Assembly: GCA_025716855.1 (NCBI GenBank)
Contig: JAIXMQ010000059.1
Coordinates: forward strand, 111,588-175,587
Reading direction: 5' to 3'
Length of the DNA: 64,000 nucleotides
Source: Pilaira anomala
Taxonomy: Eukaryota; Mucoromycota; Mucoromycetes; Mucorales; Mucoraceae
The position numbers and the translations under genes are program-made. The notes under the pieces were generated by a model. It was given only the letters and a program-made list of their open reading frames with translations. It was not told the origin of the DNA and made no database searches. Positions 23,415 through 34,854 of the stretch are shown here, one piece after another. Each line of letters begins with the position of its first letter. The stretch's first letter is position 1.

Positions 23415-26159
23415 ATGGCGTATAATAACAACAATAAACGATTCAAACGACAAGAACAAGATGACAATAATTTACCTCAAGTATTTCAACGTTTAGGAAA
23501 CATTTCAAGACCATATAACAACAACCATAATAATAACAATAAAAGAACCCAACGTTATGATGGTGCTGGTGGTGGTGGTACTGGTTTACGCATCGCTCGT
23601 TATAATTCAACTCAAAGAGCTTTTCCTGATTATGGAAAGATTAGTCAATTAGCTGACGAGGCGATTTATTATTCTCCAAACAATAACAACAATTATACTT
23701 TTAGCCCCCCGTCTATAACAAATCCTACTACAACTAAAAGTGATTTTAGATTTGTTAGAAATGATTCTCAAAAAGATATATCAAGACCCATCATTTCTTT
23801 TCTTCGTGATACACCTACCTCAAACGGTCAAATTTCTCCACTGACACAACCTTCCGCTCATAATAATAACGACATCATCAGTAGTAATAATAATAATCCG
23901 AATTTTAATCATTATAATGTGCATCCAATAAATAATAGAAGAGTCATTAATACAGAAGAACGCCATCATCATTATCATCATCATCAACAACAAAATGAGG
24001 AAGAAGTAGAAGAAGAGGAGGAAGAATTAGATGAAAGAACAAGTTATAACAATAGAATAAACATTGAAATTGCTAAAAAGATTCAAATCACTGCTTCAAT
24101 ACCACCTTCTACTGACAATAACAACAACAACAACAATTCAGATACCAACAACGAGATGAGTTCTTCCAACCTGGATAACCCTATCTTGACATCCAAACGT
24201 AAAGTAACCTTAACCTCATCTGAAAAAAATCTTAATTCAAGTCATCACGAAAAAAGAAGCAGAAGCAATAGTAGTTCAAATCGATCCACCACCAGAAGAT
24301 CTTCTCCATCGCGTAGTACCAGAAGAAGTCGATCTCGTTCACCACGTACCAAAAGAAACAGATCTCCTTCACCTTCTCCTTCTCGTCGTCGTCCACGTCG
24401 TTCTTCTGAACCATCCTATGATGATAGTGATGATGAGGTCCCTTTTTTGAACTTGAAAGGTGATACTTATGTACCAAGATACGCTGATGATCATGATAAA
24501 CATATTAACCATCGTTTAACTGGTTCAAAGAAATTTAAAGAATTAAGATCCTTTCCACCACTATCTCAACTTCCTCCAACAAAGGATTCTCATCACAAAA
24601 CTTGGGTAAAGTCTACTCCTCCTGCTGCTATTGAGAATAACTACCCCTTGCCTCCGTCTAAAAAGTTTACTGGTGTCACAAATACCACTGTCAATGTCAC
24701 ACCGAATAACACGAGAAATCATTCGATGCACAACAACTCATCTGTGAATACCGCTCAAAAGCCAATTGACCTTACTCAACCTACTACATCTATCACCAAC
24801 ATACCTACCCAGTCTGTGAATACATCTATTACTACTACTGCTAATACTAATACTACTACTACTACCACTACTGCTGCTGTCACATCAACAAAGCCTGATA
24901 ATACAGCTATTACTACACCTGCTATCAATACGTCTGTGAAACCTGCACTTACATCCGTAAAACCTACTAGTAAAACACAACCTAACCTTTCTACAATCAA
25001 TACACCTGTCCATACAGCTTCGAATCTACTTACGGATCATACTCGAGTAAAACCTGTATCCAAACAAAAAATAATCCATAACAATAACAACAACAGCCCA
25101 ACACAAGAAGAAAAATCCCCTAGCTCAATCGACACCACTACCACCACAATAATACCGGCTCAACCTGATAAGATAATACAGTTTGGATTAAAAGAAAAGG
25201 TTGTTGGATCAAATATGAATGATACTACTACAACAAGCTTGGAATCCAACAACAATGGATTACATGTGAATGATATCCGTCATGATGAAAACCAGGACAA
25301 TATAAATAATAAGCATACTACTATTCAACTTGTTTCGGATACCTCTGTTCATCAAGAATCCACAACAGTCAAGAAAGGTATTGAGAATCAAGGTAATCAT
25401 AGTACCGTTATTAAAAATACTGCTACACCAATTCCGTCGGGTTCTCAACAAGATACAATTAGGATCGCGTCAAATCATGATAAAACATCTACTACTGATC
25501 CAGCACCAATGAATAATCATTCATCTACTACTACTATTACTACTAATACTACTCAAAACGTATTATCAAAAAAGGGTGAAAAAGCAAAGGAACTATTAAG
25601 ACAATTAGCGATTGATGAACGTGATGATATTGTGATGGATATTGTTCCTTTAGTAAGAAACACAGATGGGATCACGTCTCCATCCGTTTTGAAGAACCAT
25701 TTTCATAATTTATGTAAACGATCTGATATACCCATATTGAAACAAGAGACATTACCTGATACTACTACTATCCCTGAGCAACAGCAACAACAAGATCCTG
25801 TTGATACCAATCATGGACTTGTTCAAGCTATGAGTTCATTACCCATTGCTGCTGAAAGTTTATCACCAGAGAAAAATAAAATGTCAACCAAATTACCTGA
25901 AATTGATACACAAAAAGCCGTATTAAACTCCCCTCCTCCTCCTCTTCCTCCTTCTCTTACTCATCAATTAATTTCTCCACCCGTTTCTTCTACTACGGAA
26001 ACACCTCCGATATCATTACCTACTATTAAACCAAGAATCAAGACCACACAGAAAACAGGTAGATTACCACCGCCTTGGAAAGCAAGGATGAGTGATTCAG
26101 GTGATATATATTACCTTAATACCGTCACTGGAGAAAAAACCTCGACAAGACCTGTTTAA
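23415..26159 (+). CDS. Low-complexity Asn/Thr/RS-rich protein with C-terminal WW-like domain
   Basis: A single 914-residue open frame. It is mostly low complexity: Asn-rich N terminus, His and Glu runs near 180-210, an RS/SP-rich basic tract near 280-340 (RSRSRSPRTKRNRS, SPSPSPSRRR), and long Thr/Asn-rich stretches. One folded-looking segment (KAKELLRQLAIDERDDIVMD, about 725-745) precedes the end. The last 35 residues read as a WW domain: LPPPWKARMSDSGDIYYLNT followed by VTGEKTSTRP. The first Trp, the YY pair, the Asn and the final Pro are present, but the second Trp position is not Trp. RS tracts with WW domains suggest a nuclear role in splicing or Pol II CTD biology; that is inference. It is the upstream member of a tandem pair. 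Confidence 0.75.
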   Translation: MAYNNNNKRFKRQEQDDNNLPQVFQRLGNISRPYNNNHNNNNKRTQRYDGAGGGGTGLRIARYNSTQRAFPDYGKISQLADEAIYYSPNNNNNYTFSPPSITNPTTTKSDFRFVRNDSQKDISRPIISFLRDTPTSNGQISPLTQPSAHNNNDIISSNNNNPNFNHYNVHPINNRRVINTEERHHHYHHHQQQNEEEVEEEEEELDERTSYNNRINIEIAKKIQITASIPPSTDNNNNNNNSDTNNEMSSSNLDNPILTSKRKVTLTSSEKNLNSSHHEKRSRSNSSSNRSTTRRSSPSRSTRRSRSRSPRTKRNRSPSPSPSRRRPRRSSEPSYDDSDDEVPFLNLKGDTYVPRYADDHDKHINHRLTGSKKFKELRSFPPLSQLPPTKDSHHKTWVKSTPPAAIENNYPLPPSKKFTGVTNTTVNVTPNNTRNHSMHNNSSVNTAQKPIDLTQPTTSITNIPTQSVNTSITTTANTNTTTTTTTAAVTSTKPDNTAITTPAINTSVKPALTSVKPTSKTQPNLSTINTPVHTASNLLTDHTRVKPVSKQKIIHNNNNNSPTQEEKSPSSIDTTTTTIIPAQPDKIIQFGLKEKVVGSNMNDTTTTSLESNNNGLHVNDIRHDENQDNINNKHTTIQLVSDTSVHQESTTVKKGIENQGNHSTVIKNTATPIPSGSQQDTIRIASNHDKTSTTDPAPMNNHSSTTTITTNTTQNVLSKKGEKAKELLRQLAIDERDDIVMDIVPLVRNTDGITSPSVLKNHFHNLCKRSDIPILKQETLPDTTTIPEQQQQQDPVDTNHGLVQAMSSLPIAAESLSPEKNKMSTKLPEIDTQKAVLNSPPPPLPPSLTHQLISPPVSSTTETPPISLPTIKPRIKTTQKTGRLPPPWKARMSDSGDIYYLNTVTGEKTSTRPV

Positions 26160-26591
26160 GCCTGTATTTTTTTTTTAAAAAAAAAATGGGAGAGACAGAG
26201 AGATAGCGAGGAGAGCAAGTATACCGTTTTTGCGTGTATACCTGAGTTGTATATATATATGTGTGTATGGATATTATTTAAATAAAACCATGATTAGAGT
26301 CAGAAGGAAGATAAATATCTCTATTTTTTTTTGTGCTCAAATGTAACCAATGTTTTTTTTTATTTGTACACTTGAAAAAAAAAAAAAAAAAAAAAAAAAA
26401 ATGCAGAAGGTGTCACTTTTTTTTTTTTTTTTTCTTTCTCTCTCTTCCTTCATTATAATAATAAAAAAAAAGTCAAGAACGATCGTTTCATTCGTAGATC
26501 AGAATAAGACACCAACAAATTCAAACTCACAAGCTGAACTAATATTCGACAACAATAAAAGGATTTAAAACGAAAAAAAAAAGTAGAATCG
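26160..26591. other. Intergenic region with A and T homopolymers
   Basis: These 432 bases between the tandem WW-like genes contain an A run of about 30 (26372-26401) closely followed by a T run of 17 and a CT-rich stretch. No independent gene is supported. Confidence 0.5.
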
Positions 26592-28545
26592 ATGAAAGGT
26601 GATAAAACTAATATAGGATCTTCTCATTCGTGTCAAACATTAGTAGAAAAAAATAATAGTAGAAACGAGAAACCCGATTCAACAGCAACAACAGCAGCAG
26701 CAGCAGCAGCTTCTTCTCCACTATTCGATAAGCAAAAAAAGGTTGCCAGCAGCAACGATAGTATCGCGTCGTTAAACGGTAAGGAAAATTTAAAAGAAGC
26801 TAACCAAAATCGTTATCCTAATCAAGAAAGAATGCCAGAACGACCGCCCCAACCACGAAGAGGAGATAGTTCAGAGAGTAGTAGTTATTGGAGAGAAGGC
26901 GTTATTCGACCTAAAAGTCCACCACCCTATACTCGAGACAGCAGATCACCAATTTATATTCGTCGTCATCCTCCTTATGACTCACCTAGTTACCGGCCTG
27001 CCGATTCTCGTTCTCCATCACCTTATTATCTTCGTCGAGATCATCGAAGAGATCCTTCATTCGATTCATTATCTCCTTATATGAACTCTCGTTCTATATC
27101 GCCACCACCTTATCGTGGCAGAAGAAGAAGAAGAAGATCCCCATCGCCTCCTCCTTTTCGACGTTATGGTCCTTCACCTTCACCACCTTTTGGTAGATAT
27201 CGTAGTCCATCGCCCGGAACATCATATCAACAATACGTTCCTTCATACGGACGAGGTTTCTACCGTTCTCCTTCACCTGTTTACCGTTACAGACCAGCTC
27301 GACGTGCTTCTCCTTCTCCACCGCCTTATCAACGTACCACGACTAGACCAACCAACAATCATAAACGAAAAAAAAACAGTTCGACCACCTGGTTGATCGC
27401 TAAAGAAGAAGAAGAGGCTCCGAAAAATAAAAATCTTATATTGAACACAATAGATTATACTGATTACGATCATCCATCTAGAAGTGCAAGCCAAGAAAAG
27501 GATCTAGTTTCTCAATATAAACAGGTCATTGGCATACCTAAACCTTGCCCTCATACAACAAGTAAAACTAACGTGGTCAACAAGAATCGTAAGTTCTTTG
27601 AAGCAGTATATATCTTTATATGTTGATTCAATTCTTTTTCTATTAGCGAAAAAAACATCCATAGCTACTACGAACGCAGTAAATAAACCAAGCACCACGA
27701 CTACGACTCAAGCCGCGAGTAAACCAAGTACTACGTTCAGCACACCAGATTATGTCTCTATCATTCGAAGCACTTCTTCTGCAACCATTTATCCAGTGGC
27801 TGAGGTACCTCCTCCTCCTCCTCCTCCTGTAGTTCAACCAACATACCATTACACCTACCCAATATACTACCCAGATAATACAAATACAGCAACAGCCACC
27901 ATCATGCCTGGATCCTATCCACCTCAACCATATCCAGCCGAACAACAAGCACCGTACGCTATTATCAATGAACAAACACCTTATCCTATCATCGCTGAAC
28001 AAACACCCTATCTATCAACTCAACAAACATCTTATCCAGTCATTGAACAAACATTCCATATATCAACTGAACAACCTGCTGTTCTACCATCCATGATTGA
28101 ACAGCCCGTACCAGTACCACCAATGAATGAACAACCTATACAAGAACAAGATATAACACCACGAGCTGATGAAAAGAATGTAGTATCTCGAGATTTAAAA
28201 GAAGGGAAGGAGAAGGAGGAGGAGAAGGAGGAGGAGGAGAAAAGAGTGGATGATACGAATGATAGAGAGATAGGGTCTGTAAAGAACTCAAAAGTAGATA
28301 ATTGTATCATCGTAGGCGAAAATAGCGCAGAAAAAGAATCGGTACTACCGCGTCAATTAAATGATAAGACAATAGTCAGTGCAACAACAAGCACGGGAAC
28401 AGTGACTAAAACAAATGACTCAAATGGGTCCAAGAAAAGAGTAAGGTTACCACGACACTGGAAAGTAAAGATGACAAATGAAGGCGACATTTATTATCAT
28501 AATTCACTTACGGGTGAAAACTGTTCTTCAAGACCTGAAATATAA
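26592..28545 (+). CDS. Arg/Ser/Pro/Tyr-rich protein with C-terminal WW-like domain (tandem paralogue)
   Basis: Two exons (26592-27588 and 27647-28545, AATC|CG join) give 631 residues. The first 120 residues are Ser/Ala-rich. About 95-270 is an SPPPYRR/RSPSP-type arginine, proline and tyrosine tract. 370-530 is Pro/Gln/Tyr-rich with EQTPYPI-type repeats. A Lys/Glu block follows near 535-555. The last 35 residues, LPRHWKVKMTNEGDIYYHNS then LTGENCSSRPEI, align by eye with the C terminus of the gene just upstream and form a WW-like domain in which the second Trp is again absent. Same strand, tandem position, shared C-terminal module and shared RS/Pro composition argue for duplication followed by divergence of the low-complexity body. 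Molecular role unknown. Confidence 0.78.
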
Positions 28546-28554
28546 AAAGAAATC

Positions 28555-28587
<33 letters not shown>

Positions 28588-29130
28588 TAAAGAATTGAAT
28601 AAAAAAAAAAAAAAAAAAGAATTATTCATTTCTGTATATTCCCCCTCCTCATTATATAAAAAATCATTGTTCGGTTTATTATCTATTCCGAATAAAAAGG
28701 AAAATGATGTAACTCATACAAAATAGTAAAGCAGCTCAATTCATGTACATAGGAATGACCTACATAAGATTTTTTTTTTCTGGAGAGTCACTCGCACAAA
28801 TAGCTCATTTTTTTTATACACTGTTAAAATTAAGACTGATAATAAATCGACATACCAATCAGATGCAGCATTGACATATGTTTCCTTTTTTTTTCTAAAC
28901 GCCCCTGCATGGTTTATATACTGTAATGATTATTTGATCATTCAACTTGACTATTTAAACATCTAATTATATGTCATATGTACTTACCCCTCTCTGTCTA
29001 TACTTAAGCTATTATTTTAAGAAACACGTAAAATAATCATATATATATATATAGCCCTTTCTTTATCTGTTGTACTTTTTTTTTTTTAAAAATTTTTTTT
29101 CTGTAAACATTGCAATTTTATTTTTGGACA
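28546..29130. repeat. Intergenic region beginning with a (CAA)n microsatellite
   Basis: A (CAA)n repeat of about 11 units (28553-28586) lies immediately after the stop codon of the WW-like gene, in its 3' flank, followed by an A run. The remaining roughly 500 bases carry no gene. A (TA)n stretch and T/A runs lie just upstream of the antiporter start. Confidence 0.6.
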
Positions 29131-31160
29131 ATGGATATCGATTCAACAGTTTCAACCATTGCAGCTACACTAGGTGGGTTCATTTTATTATATGGTGTTT
29201 GCTCTCTTATTATCAAAGAGAAATTATACATATCAGAAGCTTGTAAGTATATCTTTATATATATATAAAACACATGCATATATACAAACAATTCATAATT
29301 TTTTTTTTTTTTTTAAAATAAAATAAAATAGCGGTGGCCATTTTATGTGGTATTTTATGCGGCCCTTTAGTATTTAATCTTATCAACATTGATAACTGGG
29401 CTTATAAACAAGATGTAACTCGACAATTTACTAGAGTCGTGATTGCAATTCAAGTCATGGCAGCAGGTGTAACACTTCCTAAAGCCTATCTTCGAAAAGA
29501 GTTTAGGTCTCTCTTGATCTTACTTGGTCCGGTTATGATTTTTATGTGGATTGTGAGTGGTCTTTGTGTTTGGTACTTTATTCCTAAATTAACTTTTGTA
29601 AGTGTGGCAAAACATTAGGATTTTTTTATAGATTTATTTGAAATTTTATATTGTCAAGTTCTGTATATTAATTTTATTTTATTTTTTGTAGTTAGAATCG
29701 CTTATGATTGCTTCATGCTTTACTCCTACAGATCCTGTAAGAATTTTTTTTTTTCTGGATTAGCATTATTTCAAATACTTAAAAATTTCCCTTTTTTTTT
29801 TTTTTTTTTAATATATCAGGTTCTTGCAAATTCGATTGTACAAGGTTACTTTGCCGAACAACATGTTCCCCCGAATATTCGTAGCTTAATTATGGCTGAA
29901 AGGTAATGTTGAAAACCTTTTTTTTATTTTTTTTTATTTACTGAACTATATCTATTTTACCTCTGTAATTATAGTGGAGCAAATGATGGGCTAGGATACC
30001 CTTTTTTATTTCTAGCCATCTATCTCATCAAAATGAATACAGTGGGTGAGGCAATCTTTAAATGGTCCTGGTGGATTATGGGCTATCAAATTGGATTTTC
30101 TATTATTATTGGTTTCGTTGTAGGATTTATTGCTAGAAAGATCTTACGTTTTTCAGAAGAAAGGTATAAGACGATTAATATTACCTCCTTACAGGATAAA
30201 ATATTAACTTTTGTTATTTATAAACATAAAGAAAATGGATTGACAAAGAGTCTTTCTTGGTTTATGCTATTGCATTAGCTGTAAGTTTTATAATAAAGTG
30301 ATTAATTTAAATTTCTTCGTATTAAAACTAACACATTCTCTTTTACTAGTTATTTTTAATGGGTACGGTCGGTTTACTTGGAAGTGACGATCTTTTGGCT
30401 TGTTTTATTGCTGGCAATTCTTTTACTTGGGATGACTGGTTTAGAACAGAAACAGAAAATGCCCATTTAACTGAAGTCATTGATATGCTTTTAAACCTTA
30501 GTATGTTTGTATATATTGGTCTTACTATGGTAAAGTAATATGAACGTCAAAAAAAAAAAAAAAAAGGATGGTTCTAATCAAAATTATATAATATTATAGC
30601 CATGGTCAGCATTTAATGACATAAATACACAGTTAACATTTGGAACCTTATTAGGATTAGCTGCCTCGGTCTTGGTATTTAGAAGACTCCCAGTCATTAT
30701 TGGTTTGTATAAATATATTCCAGCAATTACGAATTGGCGTCAAGCAGTATTTATGGGCTGGTTTGGTCCTATGGGTGTAGGCGCCTTGTTTTATTACACT
30801 ATCGCTATAGAATCTTTTGAGCTTGATGGTCCCAATGCGTATGCTAGACAAGTGATTGAGCCTATCATTTATTTCATTATTCTTTCGTCCGTTGTTGTTC
30901 ATGGTATTACAATTCCTGTGTTTTTCTTGGGTACTTTTGCAACGAGAACTATAACTAAAATTCCATCTAAATCGTCTGATGGCTCAAACGAGGTGAGTGT
31001 GATAAAACTAAACCCATAGATAGAGCTAAAAAACATTTGTATTTACATCATAAATTTGATTATAATATAGACACGAATGTACAATGATACCATCAGCAAG
31101 TCGTATGGTACTGTACTCCCTACCAACACTTTGGATAGATCAAAATCAAACGACATATAA
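29131..31160 (+). CDS. nha1: Na+/H+ antiporter, fungal Nha1/CPA type
   Basis: Plasma-membrane cation/proton antiporter that exports Na+ or K+ in exchange for H+. Nine exons (29131-29242, 29332-29597, 29692-29736, 29820-29902, 29975-30163, 30232-30280, 30350-30529, 30600-30992, 31071-31160) close in phase to 468 residues. The signature is clear: repeated hydrophobic segments, the transport-core FTPTDPVLANSIVQG (with the conserved TDP), the paired-acidic ESGANDGLGYPF, GSDDLLACFIAGN, and WFGPMGVGALFY near the C-terminal end of the membrane domain. The cytosolic tail is only about 45 residues, far shorter than in ascomycete Nha1, where a long tail is regulatory. The small exons (45 and 49 nt) are supported by phase and by continuity of membrane segments. 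Confidence 0.93.
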
Positions 31161-31506
31161 AATAATATCCCATTCCACTCTCTGTATATACTCTATTTTA
31201 GTTAGTTTAAAAGCTAGTCTAATTGTTTTAAATAAAGAAACCCATATTTTATACTGTAAGGAAAACTTGAGTTTTAACAAATTAACTGGTGTTATTTTTT
31301 TTTAAGCTAATTTATAAATGTAAATTATAGCATAAAAAAACCTTCTTTGTTCTTATGTATTTTTTTATTTAAGATCATCAAAAAATCATACCCGTATTAT
31401 ACAATCATTTAGGTTTGAAATCAATGTTACACGACATATGTCTCTTTATTTCAATAAATTAAAAACTTATGATACAGCTAGTATTATTGTATAACTATTG
31501 TAAGAA
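31161..31506. other. Convergent intergenic gap
   Basis: These 346 bases are AT-rich 3' flank shared by the plus-strand antiporter and the minus-strand alginate-lyase-like gene. No further feature is seen. Confidence 0.55.
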
Positions 31507-32843
31507 TCAAGATAAGTAAGGAGCATCTGAAGGGACCTCAGACCAGAGCAATTTGATGGTGTTTTTAGGTCCTTTGATATTTTCAGAATTTTTACTTTTG
31601 TAAGCAATGCTAAGAAACTGTTTACAGCAATTATCCTCGTCTTTTACTGCATTAAACATAATTTCTACACATCGAACTGCACGTGTAATATCGTCATTCT
31701 CTGTAATTTTCTGTTTTGTTATATAATTTATGGCTAAATGGAGTAAAGGGTGCGAGCTATATACATTTTCCAAGCCAATATCTTTAGCCAGTTCGGCTAA
31801 AAAAAGCATGGCATTCATATTGAAAGCTAAATAGTGGAATGGTTTTGCTCTTTTAATTTCGTACTTTTGGTTTCCAGTCTTTGGATCAATTTGTCTATCT
31901 AGATCACTGTTAAAAAAGTCTTTGATAACTTTTTTCACTGGCTCAGAGCTCGAATCTAAGAAGTGGTGAATTGAAGCTATTTGGACGAAATACCAAGTAC
32001 GGATGTTATTTTCAGCTTTCCGTCCTTCTAGTGCAATATCATTCGTTTCTAGCCAACGGAGATAGTCTTTAAACCACTTGTTTATCCCCTCCTTGATTCT
32101 AGCGTTGTAAGCGGAAGCTTTGTACAAGAGGGGTAGTAAATTCACTATGCGACATAATCTACGATAGTGTTTTAGTTATTCTACGGAAAAAAATTAAGCT
32201 GACCCACTAAATCTTACGATCTCGAGCTTACAACACCTTCGCCACGACCAAGCTGAGTTTTATTTTGAGAGCCTCTAACGAATGCTGCATAGTTCATGTT
32301 CGGGTTCATTTTAGTATCGCCTTCCAAAAAGAAAGTGTTTAGTAAATCTATAGCATGATTAGCATATTCTTCTTTCTTTGAAAAAAAGTATTCGAGACAC
32401 AGAAACGTAAAATCTTCTGCCAACGATTGTAATTGTTTCTGATCTTTTACATCGTTAATAGCTATTAGTAAATTGTTAGTACCACTAAAATTTACCAAAT
32501 AATTATTATTACAATCGTTTATCTTTCCATCTATTTTGGTGTATTCTGTGTTTGGGTCTTTATCATTTACAGGAAACCAGTATCTATCAGATCCGAGTTT
32601 AGTATTCAACTATACTATAGTATGATTGTCGATACTTTACGGGGAGTAACTAAGGAAATCATGTTTGCTTTTACTGGGAGCAATATTTGGTGATTTTTTT
32701 TCATATGTAACACTATATGTCCCATTTTTTAAAGCTTTTTCGGCAAGTTTTTGTAAGCAATTATAAGCTCTTTTATCCGTATTGTCTTTTATTTTTAGTT
32801 TTTTCAAAGGAATATACTCGATTTCAGGTGTTCTATAACCCAT
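31507..32843 (-). CDS. Alginate-lyase-fold (PF05426-like) protein, copy A
   Basis: Four minus-strand exons (32641-32843, 32513-32583, 32218-32461, 31507-32158) give 389 residues. The 51-nt intron at 32462-32512 is stop-free but has a perfect TACTAAC branch site and matches an intron position in the second copy. Family landmarks: YWFPVN and EYTKIDGK, TKMNPNMNYAAFVRG, GRGEGVVSSR, ENNIRTWYFVQ and KRAKPFHYLAFN. These follow the layout of the PF05426 (PL5-type) lyase domain. In characterised members the second of these, NNH, contributes catalytic Asn and His; here the His is Ile. The conserved Arg and Tyr (R...HY) remain. No signal peptide is evident at MGYRTPEIEYIPLKK, unlike secreted lyases. The biochemical role is therefore uncertain: an altered lyase, another uronate-related enzyme, or a non-catalytic protein. 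Confidence 0.8.
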
Positions 32844-33599
32844 TTTATAATAATTTTGTTTGATTGATCAAAAGAAAAGTTTTTTTTTTTTCGTAGAGCA
32901 AAGCCTTTTTATTTTTATAATGCCAAACTAAAAGACTATTATTGGAAAGGTTTAACAAGGTTTTTGTTTTTTTATTAACATTCCGCAACTTTCATCAGTT
33001 TATTTTCACATAACTATTTTACGTGTTGATTACATAAAAAATTGAACACAGGCAAAAAACGTTAATTTTTAATCTTTAGAAAGTATTTTTTTCCATGATA
33101 TACATCTAATCAAATAATTATGCTACATATTCAATGCAGACTAAAAGGCCCACTTTAAATCATCAAATAGGACATTAAATTTTCTCATAAATTACTAATT
33201 TAGATGGATTCAACAAAACAGTTGACGCTTCATCCAAGGCTGCCAAGAAATTTTGGTTTGAAAAAGCAACCGAATACCGTAGAAGCATGATCATTAAGTA
33301 TATAAATGAATACATGGATACTGGAAGTATCATTATAAGTACTCAAAAAAAAAAAGTATAGCAAGCGAGCATCATCAGTCCATGACGACAATGATACTGT
33401 GGAACACTTTTGAGCTTGTGTTTTAATTCATTTATATATATATTTACTGCATTCTTATTGGATATACAAGACATCTATTAATAAAGACATTCAAAGTATA
33501 TTTATTAATCTGGAGAAGTAATAAACAACTGTTAAAAATATAAAAGACATGATACATATATGATGAGACAGAATTTTTTTTTTTTTTAAATTATAATTT
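32844..33599. other. Intergenic region containing a transposase relic
   Basis: Mostly AT-rich sequence without genes, except for a short coding-like fragment at about 33201-33412, described separately. Long T runs occur near 32880 and 33573. Confidence 0.5.
33201..33412 (+). pseudogene. Decayed N-terminal fragment of a DDE-type transposase (tentative)
   Basis: After a possible splice acceptor, a frame reads FNKTVDASSKAAKKFWFEKA then TEYRRSMIIKYINEYMDTGS. After an A11 run, the shifted frame reads SKRASSVHDDND and stops. The pattern, with a helical YI-x-EYMDTGS segment followed by a basic linker, resembles the N-terminal part of DDE transposases that are common in Mucorales. There is no DDE domain nearby and the frame is broken, so if this is correct it is a relic. 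The assignment is from pattern memory only. Confidence 0.35.
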
Positions 33600-34263
33600 T
33601 TATTTTGAACAATACGGATAACTGCATCGCGTTTTATGTCTGCGTATTCTTGGTCTCACCAAAGTGAGATACAAGAATAATACAAAAATTGTTATTGAAC
33701 AACGGTTGGGATAACCATCCTTCAATAACAATTCTTTTGAGACAACCAACAGGTGCTCAAACAAACCATCTACTAACAAAGCAGAAGGTTTACCTGTTGG
33801 GACGAGTCCCGGTTTTAACGAAGGAGATGAATGGGGGAGAGTGGGAGCGGAAAGAGAGAGAGCAGGAAGAGGACAGACAGGAAAGCAAACAGGAAGGACA
33901 GGAAAAGTTGGTTTTAAAACAAAAAGGCCTTTTGGATAGGTTTTTAAAACAAAGAGATCTTTTGGTTGCTCTTTTAACAAACAAACGTTGGAAACAGATG
34001 CTTCTTCGAACAAAGCTTTCAATGTTGGAGCCTTACAAACCTGGACAGCAGAGGTTTCTTGTACCCACGCAGGGGGCGAGTCGATTTTTAAAACAAAGTT
34101 ACAGTGTGTAACTTTGAAGTCCTCGAAGAGGAAGGAGGCAGGAGCTATACAAATATAAAAAAAAAAATGAGTATAAACTTACATGAAATATATGGTCACT
34201 GCGGATATACTTACGAAAAACAAAGCTAATAGCTGATATCATGTAACAAATTAAGCGAAGCAT
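33600..34263 (-). CDS. Putative secreted or membrane Cys/Pro-containing protein, unidentified
   Basis: Two minus-strand exons (34215-34263 and 33600-34144, joined in phase across an intron with donor GTAAGTAT) give 197 residues. The N terminus, MLRLICYMISAISFVFPPAS, looks like a signal peptide. The body has scattered Cys residues, a repeated LFVLK unit (KDLFVLKTYPKGLFVLKP), a Pro/Ser/Leu-rich middle, and a hydrophobic stretch near the C terminus (SITIFVLFLYLTLV) followed by a very basic RPRIRRHKTR and a CSYPYCSK tail. It may be a membrane protein with a cytosolic basic tail or a decayed secreted protein. The plus strand is also open over much of it, so coding status is uncertain. I recognise no domain. 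Confidence 0.42.
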
Positions 34264-34822
34264 CTTAATTGAATTGTTATAAAGAGAGAGAAAAAGAGAA
34301 AAAAAAAAGGAAAAAGTGAAGGCTTATATAATAAAAATCATAAAGCATAATTTGACTCCCACCATTACTGTTACACTTATCATGCAAAAAAAAAATAAAA
34401 AAAATAAAAATAAAAATAAAAAAAAAATATTGAAATGATAATCCCTGATAACAATTACTGTAAAAGAGCTTTTTATAAATCGATTATTATTCAATCGTCT
34501 TCTTTAAGACATTTTTTGAATTTTTTTGATGATAACTATACCATATTATGAGCAATGATTATTTTTTTTTTTCAAATTCCTAAAACTTCAAATAAACAAA
34601 AGATAACACTCCTTAAGAGATCGACCTGTAATCCAATAATATTAGAGAAGATGGAGAAGATATAGGTTTATTTTGGTTTAGCACTTTTCTCATTTTAGAA
34701 CAATCTTACGAATTTTTCCTTTTTTCATATGTTTTCCCGACTTTTTGCTTATTTATTGAATATTGCCACAACGCAAGTTGTTTGATCTCCACCATATGTT
34801 TTGTTACACACTCATGGAGTGG

Positions 34823-34854
<32 letters not shown>

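Noticed and set aside
32462..32512. Extra 17 Asn-rich residues in lyase-like copy A
   Set aside because: It has GT-AG ends, a perfect TACTAAC branch site and the same position as an intron in copy B.
33689..34111. 140-codon plus-strand ORF rich in Glu/Lys/Gln
   Set aside because: It lies opposite a minus-strand gene with a leader-like first exon and phase-matched intron; it has no splice sites or motifs. It is kept only as an alternative.
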